Source of the DNA: Chryseobacterium cupriresistens
Lineage (GTDB): Bacteria > Bacteroidota > Bacteroidia > Flavobacteriales > Weeksellaceae
Reading direction: 5' to 3'
Assembly (NCBI RefSeq): GCF_046614675.1
Contig: NZ_JBKKJT010000006.1
Span: forward strand, 124,001-188,000
Length of the DNA stretch: 64,000 bases
In this document: piece after piece, positions 50,619 through 58,810 of the stretch
Position numbering within the stretch: the first letter of the stretch is position 1
Layout of the letters: each line of letters opens with the position of its first letter
Made by a program: the position numbers and the translations under genes
Notes under the pieces: model-generated
What the model was told of the DNA's origin: nothing
The model's input: the letters and a program-made list of their open reading frames with translations, nothing else
The model's database searches: none

Positions 50619-51965
50619 CTATGCTTTTGCTAAAAAATTTTGGTAAGAAGATTGCACAGAAACCGTGCCATCTGACAGGATTTTTTCTAAATTTAGAAAT
50701 TCAATTTGATTGATGGATGCAGGATCAAAGTCTTTCTGGACTCTCACATAGTTTTCTGTGAAGCCGAACATTTTCCCGTCTTTATTTTCGTGCTCCCAAA
50801 GAACAGGCAGCGTTTTTCCCAATTGGGTCTGATAAAATGCCATTTTCTTCTTTTCAGAAAGAATTCTCAGCATTTTATTACGTTTTTTTCTTTCTGCTAC
50901 GGGAACTACTCCGTCCATAGCTGCAGCTTCCGTATTTTCTCTTTCAGAATAGGTAAATACGTGAAGGTAAGTGATAGGAAGTTCATTAAGGAAATTATAG
51001 GTTTCCATAAATCTTTCTTCTGTTTCTCCCGGGAATCCTACAATAACATCTACTCCGATAGCCGCATCAGGCATTACCTCGCGGATCTTGTTCACTCTGT
51101 CATTATACAGTTTGGTCAGGTAACGACGTTTCATCCTTTTCAAAAGATCATCGCTTCCGGATTGTAACGGGATGTGAAAATGCGGAACAAAGCTTTTGCT
51201 TTTAGAAACCAGTTCAATACTTTCATCTTTCAAAAGATTGGGTTCAATAGAAGAGATACGGATTCTTTCTATTCCTTCTACCTTATCCAGTTCTGAAATA
51301 AGATCAAGGAAAGTATGCTCGTGTTTTTTATTTCCAAATTCTCCTTTACCATAATCACCGATATTCACCCCTGTAAGAACAATTTCTTTGATATCTTTCG
51401 CAGCGATCTCCGTGGCATTTCTAAGAACATTTTCGATGGTATCAGAACGTGAAATTCCTCTTGCTAACGGAATGGTACAGTAGGTACATTTATAATCACA
51501 GCCGTCTTGTACTTTCAGGAAAGCTCTGGTTCTGTCCCCAATAGAATAACTTCCGATAAAGAAATCGGTTTCTTCAATTTCACATGAATGCACTACGCCT
51601 TCATTCTCAGATTTCTCCAAATCATCAAGGTAGCTCAGAATATTGAATTTTTCTTTTGCTCCTAAAACCAGGTCCACTCCTTCAATCTGTGAAATTTCTT
51701 CAGGTTTTAGCTGTGCATAGCATCCTACAATAACGACCAGTCCTTCCGGATTGGCTTTCATTGCTCTTTTCACGTGAAGTTTACATTCACGGTCAGCATT
51801 TTCTGTCACGGAACATGTATTGATAACATACACATTCGCTTTTTCATCAAAGCTTACCTTATCATAACCTGCATCTGTTAATTGACGGGCAATAGTAGAT
51901 GTTTCTGCAAAGTTTAATTTGCAGCCCAGTGTATGAAACGCGGCAGTTCTGTGAAAAGTAGACAT
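50619..51965 (-). CDS. mtaB: tRNA t6A37 methylthiotransferase MtaB
   Basis: 448 residues. N-terminal MTTase domain with cluster Cys15 (HTLGCKLN), Cys51 (INTCSVTE) and Cys82 (VGCYAQ); radical-SAM CxxxCxxC at Cys156/160/163 (GCDYKCTYCTIP); C-terminal TRAM-like region. HTLGCKLN distinguishes MtaB from MiaB and RimO. It converts t6A37 (product of the TsaD pathway) to ms2t6A37. A promoter box lies 26 bases upstream, and CAGGAG 7 bases before the ATG looks like a Shine-Dalgarno, rare in this phylum. Confidence 0.95.
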   Translation of the reverse strand: MSTFHRTAAFHTLGCKLNFAETSTIARQLTDAGYDKVSFDEKANVYVINTCSVTENADRECKLHVKRAMKANPEGLVVIVGCYAQLKPEEISQIEGVDLVLGAKEKFNILSYLDDLEKSENEGVVHSCEIEETDFFIGSYSIGDRTRAFLKVQDGCDYKCTYCTIPLARGISRSDTIENVLRNATEIAAKDIKEIVLTGVNIGDYGKGEFGNKKHEHTFLDLISELDKVEGIERIRISSIEPNLLKDESIELVSKSKSFVPHFHIPLQSGSDDLLKRMKRRYLTKLYNDRVNKIREVMPDAAIGVDVIVGFPGETEERFMETYNFLNELPITYLHVFTYSERENTEAAAMDGVVPVAERKKRNKMLRILSEKKKMAFYQTQLGKTLPVLWEHENKDGKMFGFTENYVRVQKDFDPASINQIEFLNLEKILSDGTVSVQSSYQNFLAKA

Positions 51966-51990
51966 TTGTTACTCCTGAATTTTATGGGTG

Positions 51991-51998
51991 CAAAGATA
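51991..51998 (-). promoter_or_regulatory. -7 box for mtaB
   Basis: Read on the minus strand TATCTTTG, an exact match, 26 bases before the start. Confidence 0.55.
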
Positions 51999-52031
51999 GT
52001 AATTTTAATAAGAACTCAAGATTGATTCAAT

Positions 52032-52622
52032 CTATTGTTTATATTCATCTCTTACTTCGGGGCTGTTTTGAAAGCAGACGGGCGACGAATTGGAAGCTGT
52101 ATCCTGACCTGAAAATTTGGTTTTCATTTCTGTATTAAATTCCTGAGATCGGTTTCTGGCAATTGAAAGTGTACTCCAGTCTTCATTTTTTATCATTTTA
52201 GCAATATAAACAATCTGTCCGATGTGGTAAGGATAGTGAGCCAATTGACGAAGAACGGCATCAATAACAGGATGTGCTTCTCCTCTGATGTACGTTGTGG
52301 AATAGAGATTCTCCTCGTTTATTTTATCAAGAGCATCAAAAAAGCATTCCCAACCCTGTTCCCAAAAATCAAGAACCTGTTGTTTAGTAGTAAATGTATT
52401 GACAAATTCTCCGTCACGGTTACGCCAGGATTTCTCACCATCTTCGGTAAGGAAATTAGTCCATCGTGAAAGCATATTTCCTGCAAGATGTTTCACAATC
52501 ACAGCAATAGAATTACTTTCTTCATTATACTGCCAGAACATCTGGTCATCTGTTAACTGTTCAAAGGTTTTATCACCAAGAGATTTATAGTATTCAAAAC
52601 GTTTTACAAACAGGTCTTTCAT
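52032..52622 (-). CDS. DinB-like (DUF1572) protein
   Basis: 196 residues from the ATG opening MKDLFVKRFEYYKSLGD; the frame upstream is open but overlaps a terminator hairpin. Four-helix DinB/DUF1572 pattern with metal-type histidines in VKHLAGNMLSRW and YPYHIGQIVYIAK and the conserved WxxxNRDGEF-like SWRNRDGEF. DinB-fold proteins include bacillithiol- or mycothiol-dependent transferases; the specific role is unknown. Cytoplasmic, single gene. Confidence 0.85.
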   Translation of the reverse strand: MKDLFVKRFEYYKSLGDKTFEQLTDDQMFWQYNEESNSIAVIVKHLAGNMLSRWTNFLTEDGEKSWRNRDGEFVNTFTTKQQVLDFWEQGWECFFDALDKINEENLYSTTYIRGEAHPVIDAVLRQLAHYPYHIGQIVYIAKMIKNEDWSTLSIARNRSQEFNTEMKTKFSGQDTASNSSPVCFQNSPEVRDEYKQ

Positions 52623-52662
52623 TCTTTCTATTTTATTTCCTAATTTAATAATTTTTAAAACT

Positions 52663-52690
52663 AAAAACCACCTCAATTGAAGTGGTTTTT
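52663..52690 (-). terminator. Terminator after the type IX secretion cargo gene
   Basis: AAAAACCAC (52663-52671) pairs with GTGGTTTTT (52682-52690), with a small inner palindrome TCAATTGA in the loop. On the minus strand it ends in T. Confidence 0.8.
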
Positions 52691-52706
52691 TCTATCTGTT
52701 TTATTA

Positions 52707-54809
52707 TTATTCTCTGTTTTTCACCAGAACCCAGCCTGTATATTTAATGGCCGTATTCTTTTTATCATTTTCATTCCATGTGATAGAATACCAGTATGTC
52801 CCTGTAGGTACTCTTCTTCCACCCTGGGTTCCATCCCATTTGTAGCCGTTGGATCGGTCTGCCTGGAAAATTTTATTTCCATAACGATCGAAAACATTCA
52901 TGATCAGATTTTGTTTGTTGGCAAGGGCTGAATAGTCGATCACATCATTTATTCCATCTGCATTAGGGGTTATCACATTAATCAAATTAGGTACAACGAT
53001 TCCAATTTCTATCGGATCACAATCATAGGCATCTTTTACATATACTTTATGATCTCCTCTGGAAAGGTTATTGAAAACATTGGAATCCTGCCAGATGATA
53101 TTATCTATTGAATATTTATAAGCCGGAGTTCCACCTATTACGGATACTGTGATTGTATTGTTCGAAATATCAATCCCGGAAACAACCGGCTGCTCGGAAG
53201 GAAGCACTTTTACCGTTTGTGTCGTCACACATTCTCCTGTTTTAAGTTTTACCCAATATACTCCTATTCCTGCTTTAATGCTTTGCGTAGTAGCTCCTGT
53301 ACTCCACTCGTAGCTTTTAAATCCGGGTCCTGCATCCAGCGTAGTCTGGTCTTCTGCACAAATTGTCACATCTTTGAGCTTATCAGAATATACAGGCGGA
53401 ATAACGATTAAAGTAACTTTAGCCACATTATAACAACCCTGAGCATTAGAAACTCTTATATACACAAAGCCATTAGGTGCAATGTAGTTATTGGGATTCA
53501 GGATTTCATTGGTCTGGTTAACAGCATCTGTCAATGAAGGATAATATTTTTTTGTCGGATTAGTTTGACCAGTTACTGAAGCATTGACAAGATTGAAAGA
53601 AGCGGTGGCTGGACTGGATTCGATGAAGCATGATCTCAAAGTCGTTTCATTTACGACTACAACGGGATAAAATTTCAACGTAATCTGTGCCACTGCAGTA
53701 CAGCCAAATTCTGATATTACCTTTACGTAAATAACTCCTTCTGCAGAGACAAATGCCATTGGGTTGGTAATCTCATTGGTTCCGGCATTGAGATCCGCCA
53801 TTGTAGGATAATATTTCTTAGTAACATTAGGGTTTGCAATAACATCTGCTGTGGTTAAATCAAATAAAGCTGTCCCTGCATTATTATTGTTACACTGGGT
53901 CAAAGTTGCGTTTGTTGCTGTGATAGAACCATTTTTAAATTTAAATGTTCCAACCTGCTTACATTTGTTGAGCGGATTAGATGCATTGGCCGGATCGGTA
54001 TAATTGATACTGTAATAATAGACCGTTGTTGTATTGACTGTAATAGGAACTGTAATAGGGTTATTCCCCGTTAAGGCATCATTCTGGCTCAGATGATAAC
54101 TTACCCCAAAGTTTTGATTTCCATTAAGAATTCCTGAGGATAATGTAGAAAAATCAAATAAAGCTGTTGCAGAACATATGACAACTTCTCTTGGGTCAGC
54201 AGGATTGGCAGCCGGAATTCCGGGAGGATTAAATGGCTGGGTCTGAATAGCCGGATCGGTAAATGGTGAAGCCAGTGTTGCAGTTCCTCCCCACGTTAAA
54301 GAAAACGGTGCTGTAGTGGAACTGGTACTGCTCACCCAGTTGTCAATAAACAAGTAATAGGTTTGCCCTGGTAAAACATCAAGATATCTGCAATAAGGAG
54401 TCAGAGAGCCTCCTGCAGCGCTTAAAAGTGTGCTTGTCATATTCAATCCTGTAGCAGGACCTGGTCCGATAACTGTTGCAGCATTACAACGGATTGGTGA
54501 TCCTAAACTTCCACAGGTTACATTAGGACCAAAAATCGCCCAGTCATAATCGGCATCCGGATTATTCGGGACAAGGTCGAAGGTAAGTGTACCTCCTGTA
54601 GCGATTGTAATTTTATACCAGATTGAGTTGTGTTCTCCCGTAAAATCTATACAGCTTCCGGAATTGACCAGTTCCTTTATGTTACCATATCCGGTAGGAC
54701 TATACGTGATATTTGAATTTCCGCAAACGGAAAGTGCAGTAGCACAGTCAGCCTGGGCATAGAAAGTATGAGAGAGACAAAGAAGTATGAAAAGTAAAAG
54801 TTTCCTCAT
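52707..54809 (-). CDS. Secreted protein with type B (gliding-motility-associated) C-terminal sorting domain
   Basis: 700 residues. Signal peptide (MRKLLLFILLCLSHTFYAQ). Residues about 20-180 form a CUB/pre-peptidase-like beta domain (CATALSVCGNSNI, WYKITIATGGTLTFDLVP). Two related ~85-residue modules follow at about 300-380 and 387-470, both containing a TKKYYP segment and a GxVYVKV/GFVYIRV strand. A later Ig-like segment runs to about 600. The end (609-700: NVITPNADGINDVIDY, FDRYGNKIFQ, YKWDGTQGGRRVPTGTYWY) is the type B C-terminal domain that directs export by type IX secretion. Expected on the cell surface or released; possibly adhesin-like. Confidence 0.92.
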   Translation of the reverse strand: MRKLLLFILLCLSHTFYAQADCATALSVCGNSNITYSPTGYGNIKELVNSGSCIDFTGEHNSIWYKITIATGGTLTFDLVPNNPDADYDWAIFGPNVTCGSLGSPIRCNAATVIGPGPATGLNMTSTLLSAAGGSLTPYCRYLDVLPGQTYYLFIDNWVSSTSSTTAPFSLTWGGTATLASPFTDPAIQTQPFNPPGIPAANPADPREVVICSATALFDFSTLSSGILNGNQNFGVSYHLSQNDALTGNNPITVPITVNTTTVYYYSINYTDPANASNPLNKCKQVGTFKFKNGSITATNATLTQCNNNNAGTALFDLTTADVIANPNVTKKYYPTMADLNAGTNEITNPMAFVSAEGVIYVKVISEFGCTAVAQITLKFYPVVVVNETTLRSCFIESSPATASFNLVNASVTGQTNPTKKYYPSLTDAVNQTNEILNPNNYIAPNGFVYIRVSNAQGCYNVAKVTLIVIPPVYSDKLKDVTICAEDQTTLDAGPGFKSYEWSTGATTQSIKAGIGVYWVKLKTGECVTTQTVKVLPSEQPVVSGIDISNNTITVSVIGGTPAYKYSIDNIIWQDSNVFNNLSRGDHKVYVKDAYDCDPIEIGIVVPNLINVITPNADGINDVIDYSALANKQNLIMNVFDRYGNKIFQADRSNGYKWDGTQGGRRVPTGTYWYSITWNENDKKNTAIKYTGWVLVKNRE

Positions 54810-55002
54810 AGATTTAATGTTTTTATGGTTATATCAGTTACACATTGCATTGATAATCAACGCACATCAAATATAACCTTATTTTAATTAAAAACAATAA
54901 AATCTAAACAATTTTACACTATTACAAATTAAAACATAGAATAATTTAAAATAATCCACATTATATCAAATTATACAGCAAATAATCAAATACACATCCT
55001 AT

Positions 55003-55800
55003 TTATTTTATACTTGTAATATTTCCACAAAGATTTTCCAGGTGAAATATTTTATGGAAAGGACTTTTTACTTCTTTCAGATGTTCCTTATCCTGAATGA
55101 AGGTATATCTTGAGGCAATAGAATTCATATCGGAAACAATCACCAGCCAGCATTCATCTACTGACGTATCATAATAAGGGAATTTTTCGTTCTTCTTTTC
55201 AATAAGTTCCAGAATCTTTTCGGAGCACAGTTCATCAAACAGATTCATGCTGTACTCATGGGTTATGAATACATTTCTGCGATGGAAAGATTTTCTCAGA
55301 CTTTTTACACAGCCTACAGCCTTATTTTTTTTAATGCTTTTATAAATACTGATAACGTTTTCCTGTTGTATTTCCAGATTATCAAATTTGGTTGCCGGGT
55401 GGAATTCTAAAAAATAAACACCACGATATTTCGTAGTGTCTTCCTGTTCTAATAATATTTCTGCCTGACGGAACATCTTGTTTAAAGTGCTTTCCACTTT
55501 TTTCATTTCCAGATGGTTGATTACTTCGGTCAGTTCTATTCCGATTTTTTTGTCGTTCAGTTTGGCGATAAAGTCCGGACTCTCGCAGGTAAGGTTTTCA
55601 AATTTCACTTCGGGAAAATGATGCATAAAAGAGTTGAGAAGAAGAATCTCGGATTTCTTTCTGTATTTTTCACGGTCGTGCAGCGGAGATTCGTCTATGG
55701 TACGGTGATACTTCTCTATGGGCTTTTTTTTCAAATGCCTGTTCAGGTAATATAAACTCAGATTCTTGATCAGATCTTCATCAGAAAATGTCTTTTTCAT
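55003..55800 (-). CDS. Hypothetical protein, possible PD-(D/E)XK nuclease-like fold
   Basis: 265 residues, soluble and basic. Residues 75-91 read PDFIAKLNDKKIGIELT: a PD pair, 12 residues, then ELT in place of the usual (D/E)xK, which is the layout of many restriction-endonuclease-like proteins (conserved Glu in helix 1 may be Glu51). No target-recognition or methylase partner nearby, so not a classical restriction system. Alternatives: an unrelated alpha-beta protein. Single gene in a quiet region. Confidence 0.7.
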   Translation of the reverse strand: MKKTFSDEDLIKNLSLYYLNRHLKKKPIEKYHRTIDESPLHDREKYRKKSEILLLNSFMHHFPEVKFENLTCESPDFIAKLNDKKIGIELTEVINHLEMKKVESTLNKMFRQAEILLEQEDTTKYRGVYFLEFHPATKFDNLEIQQENVISIYKSIKKNKAVGCVKSLRKSFHRRNVFITHEYSMNLFDELCSEKILELIEKKNEKFPYYDTSVDECWLVIVSDMNSIASRYTFIQDKEHLKEVKSPFHKIFHLENLCGNITSIK

Positions 55801-55970
55801 GTGTGATTTTTTTATTTAATTAAAGAACACATGCAGCCATTGGCTTTCATCATTAAAAGTTTTTGATAATCAAAAATTTACACTCTTAAAGATAAGCAAA
55901 AAAACAATTCAACACTTAGTTTTTAATTAATTTATCGATTAATTAATGTAAAGTTTATTTTCATAATTAA

Positions 55971-55978
55971 TACCTTTG
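55971..55978 (+). promoter_or_regulatory. -7 box for the glucan phosphorylase-like gene
   Basis: TACCTTTG, an exact TAnnTTTG match, 25 bases before the start. The -33 position reads TTTA. Confidence 0.55.
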
Positions 55979-56003
55979 CCTTTTTAAACACAAACCCACA
56001 TTT

Positions 56004-57668
56004 ATGGATTTCAGGAATTTCAGAATACCTTACACGATTAATCCTCAATATTCAAAAAAAGCCGTTTATTTCTCAATGGAATTTGCTCTTGAGCAGGTAC
56101 TTAAAATATATTCGGGAGGACTTGGCTTTCTGGCAGGCTCTCATATGAGAAGTGCCTATAACCTTAAGCAGGATCTTATTGGAATCGGTATCCTATGGAA
56201 ATTTGGTTATTATGACCAGGCAAGAAACCACGATCAGACTTTACAACCTGTATGGACGAGAAAAATGTACAGTTTTCTTGAGGACACAGGAATAAAATTT
56301 CAAATCGAAATCCACAGTGCTCCGGTTTGGGTAAAAGTATGGTATCTTGATCCTGAAATCTTCAATACGGCACCCATGTTTTTCCTTTCTACAGATGTTC
56401 CGGAAAATGATCACGTTTCAAAAACAATCTGTCACAAGCTGTATGATGCGAATGAATCTACAAAACTTGCTCAATATATTTTATTGGGAAAAGGAGGAGC
56501 CAAGCTATTGGATGAAATGAACATTGAGAGAGAAGTTTACCATCTTAACGAAGCCCATGGGCTTCCGGCAGCTTTTTATCTCCTGAGAAAATATAACGGA
56601 GATCTGAATAAAGTTAAAGAAAAACTGGTTTTCACCACTCATACTCCTGAGGAAGCAGGTAATGAAAAGCACAGCTTCAGATTATGTTATGATATGTCCT
56701 ATTTTTCGGGATACAGCATGGAAGAAGTGAAAAAGATTGAAGGATCTGATGATGACCGTTTCAATCATTCTCTTTGTGCATTGAGAATGGCAAGAATGGC
56801 CAATGGAGTTTCCCAGCTTCATGGGGTTGTTTCCAGAGCCATGTGGAATAAATATCCGGGAATCTGTGAAATCACATCTATCACCAATGCTCAGGAATTT
56901 AAATACTGGTCTGATAAACCTTTATACAATGCAAAAGATGAAAACGACGCAACTGTTTTTGATTTCCGTAAGAAATATCTGAAGAAAAAACTGTTCAGCA
57001 TTGTTGCAGATCAGACAGGAAATTTATTTAACCCTAATGTCTTTACCATGGTCTGGGCAAGAAGATTTGCCGGCTACAAAAGAGCAGAACTTCTTCTCCA
57101 TGACAAAGAAAGATTCTACAGACTTCTGAACAATCCAAAATATCCGGTACAGATTATCTGGGCAGGAAAACCTTACCCAATGGACTACTCTGCTATTTCT
57201 ACATTCAATACCCTGGTAGAAGAAAGTAAAAATCATAAAAATATGGCTGTTCTTACGGGTTATGAGCTTTCTTTAAGCAAGTCTTTAAAACAGGGCTCTG
57301 ATGTATGGCTTAATAACCCAAGGGTTCCAAGGGAAGCTTCAGGAACTTCCGGTATGACGGCTGCCATGAACGGATCTGTCAATTTATCTACAGATGACGG
57401 CTGGATCCCGGAATTTGCAAAACATGGAGACAACTCTTTCGTAGTTCCCAAAGCAGATTATCTGAATATGAGTATTTACGAACAGGATAATTATGATTTA
57501 AATAAGTTGTATGAAATTCTTGAAAATGAAATTCTTCCCACCTATTACGACCGCCCTGATGAATGGAGAAAAATCCAGCACAATGCAATGGATGATGTGA
57601 AAGATCATTTCAACAGTGACAGAATGGCGGATGAATACTACAGAATCCTCTATAATAATCAAAAATAG
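56004..57668 (+). CDS. Alpha-glucan phosphorylase-like protein lacking the PLP lysine
   Basis: 554 residues, the short form of the alpha-glucan phosphorylase family (TIGR02094-like). Family words: KAVYFSMEFALEQVLKIYSGGLGFLAG, VYHLNEAHG, FTTHTPEEAGN, ARRFAGYKRAELLL and EASGTSGM. In PLP-dependent phosphorylases the residue after GTSGM/GTGNM is the lysine that holds PLP; here codon 452 (57357-57359) is ACG, Thr (GTSGMTAAMNG). The protein may therefore not be a PLP phosphorylase at all, but a glycosyltransferase or binding protein in glycogen metabolism. Promoter box upstream; convergent with the FGE gene (2-base gap). Confidence 0.9.
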   Translation: MDFRNFRIPYTINPQYSKKAVYFSMEFALEQVLKIYSGGLGFLAGSHMRSAYNLKQDLIGIGILWKFGYYDQARNHDQTLQPVWTRKMYSFLEDTGIKFQIEIHSAPVWVKVWYLDPEIFNTAPMFFLSTDVPENDHVSKTICHKLYDANESTKLAQYILLGKGGAKLLDEMNIEREVYHLNEAHGLPAAFYLLRKYNGDLNKVKEKLVFTTHTPEEAGNEKHSFRLCYDMSYFSGYSMEEVKKIEGSDDDRFNHSLCALRMARMANGVSQLHGVVSRAMWNKYPGICEITSITNAQEFKYWSDKPLYNAKDENDATVFDFRKKYLKKKLFSIVADQTGNLFNPNVFTMVWARRFAGYKRAELLLHDKERFYRLLNNPKYPVQIIWAGKPYPMDYSAISTFNTLVEESKNHKNMAVLTGYELSLSKSLKQGSDVWLNNPRVPREASGTSGMTAAMNGSVNLSTDDGWIPEFAKHGDNSFVVPKADYLNMSIYEQDNYDLNKLYEILENEILPTYYDRPDEWRKIQHNAMDDVKDHFNSDRMADEYYRILYNNQK

Positions 57669-57670
57669 AA

Positions 57671-58786
57671 TTAATGAGCAATGTCTTGAACACACCTGAA
57701 TCCGGTATGTTCAAGACTTGTATCAGGACTGCTTTTCATACGTCTGGCCACCCTGTATCCACTGCAGTAACTATCATTGCATAAAAAGCTTCCTCCCCGA
57801 AGACTGCGTTTAACACTATACGGTTCCTGAGGGTCATAAGATCTGTCAGCGCCCTGAGGATTTAAAACCAGTCTGCCTTCCAGTTTTTTATAGTAATCAT
57901 AATTGTATAAATCGCTGCACCATTCCCAAACGTTTCCAGCCATATCATACAATCCATATCCGTTGGCTTTAAATGATTGTACAGGGGCAAGGGTACCATA
58001 GCCGTCTTTCTTTTCATTGAGGTACGGAAACTTTCCTTCCCAGCTGTTTGCTTTAGGAATTCCTTCATTGATGGGTTCATTGCCCCACGGATAGATATTA
58101 TTTTTTAATCCGCCCCGTGCTGCAAATTCCCATTCTGCTTCTGTGGGCAAACGTTTACCGGACCATTTACAATATGCCTGTGCATCATCCCAGCTTATAT
58201 GTACTACGGGATAATTGTCTTTCCCTTCAATATTGCTTGCCGGCCCCTGGGGATGTTTCCAGCTCGCACCTTTTACCCATTTCCACCATTGGCTGAAATC
58301 ATTCAGATTCACAGGCTTGGTTGTTGGTTTAAACACCAATGAAGCAGCTACCAACAAACTATCCGGAGGTTTTGGAGTACCCTTAGGAAGGTTTTTCTTT
58401 AATTCGTCCCAATCGGGTTTACGTTCTGCCGTTGTGATATAGCCTGTAGCATTTACAAATTTATTGAACTGTGCATTCGTCACTTCTGTTATATCCATAT
58501 AAAACGGAGAAACCTTCACTCTATGTTTAGGGTATTCATCTGGATCAGCCTGACTATTATCGCCTCCCATATCAAACTCTCCTCCGGGGATTAGCACCAT
58601 TGCTTCCAGAGAAGTTTTTCCATTAAAACTGATATGAGAAGAATCTGTTGTCCCTAATCTCTTCGGAATAGTCATGCAGGTATGCCCGGGTTTATTTCCC
58701 ACAGGTTCTACGGCTTTATTTTTATTACAGGAACATACCAAACTTAATACTCCTGTACAAATTATCATTTTTATGGAAAACATCAT
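57671..58786 (-). CDS. Formylglycine-generating enzyme (SUMF1 family lipoprotein)
   Basis: 371 residues. Lipobox near residue 20 (VCSC) after MMFSIKMIICTGVLSL. FGE fold: AMVLIPGGEFDMGGD, FYMDITEVTNAQFNKFVNATGY, YPVVHISWDDAQAYCKWSGKRLPTEAEWEFAARGG, YGLYDMAGNVWEWCSDLY, RSLRGGSFLCNDSYCSGYR. The two active-site cysteines are present at about 336 and 341 (CNDSYC), as in catalytic FGEs. It would convert the Cys of CxPxR sulfatase motifs to formylglycine, and the next two genes upstream in the operon are such sulfatases. Lipid anchor suggests a periplasmic or surface site. Last gene of the unit. Confidence 0.93.
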   Translation of the reverse strand: MMFSIKMIICTGVLSLVCSCNKNKAVEPVGNKPGHTCMTIPKRLGTTDSSHISFNGKTSLEAMVLIPGGEFDMGGDNSQADPDEYPKHRVKVSPFYMDITEVTNAQFNKFVNATGYITTAERKPDWDELKKNLPKGTPKPPDSLLVAASLVFKPTTKPVNLNDFSQWWKWVKGASWKHPQGPASNIEGKDNYPVVHISWDDAQAYCKWSGKRLPTEAEWEFAARGGLKNNIYPWGNEPINEGIPKANSWEGKFPYLNEKKDGYGTLAPVQSFKANGYGLYDMAGNVWEWCSDLYNYDYYKKLEGRLVLNPQGADRSYDPQEPYSVKRSLRGGSFLCNDSYCSGYRVARRMKSSPDTSLEHTGFRCVQDIAH

Positions 58787-58810
58787 CTTTATCTGAATAT
58801 TTACAGTTTT

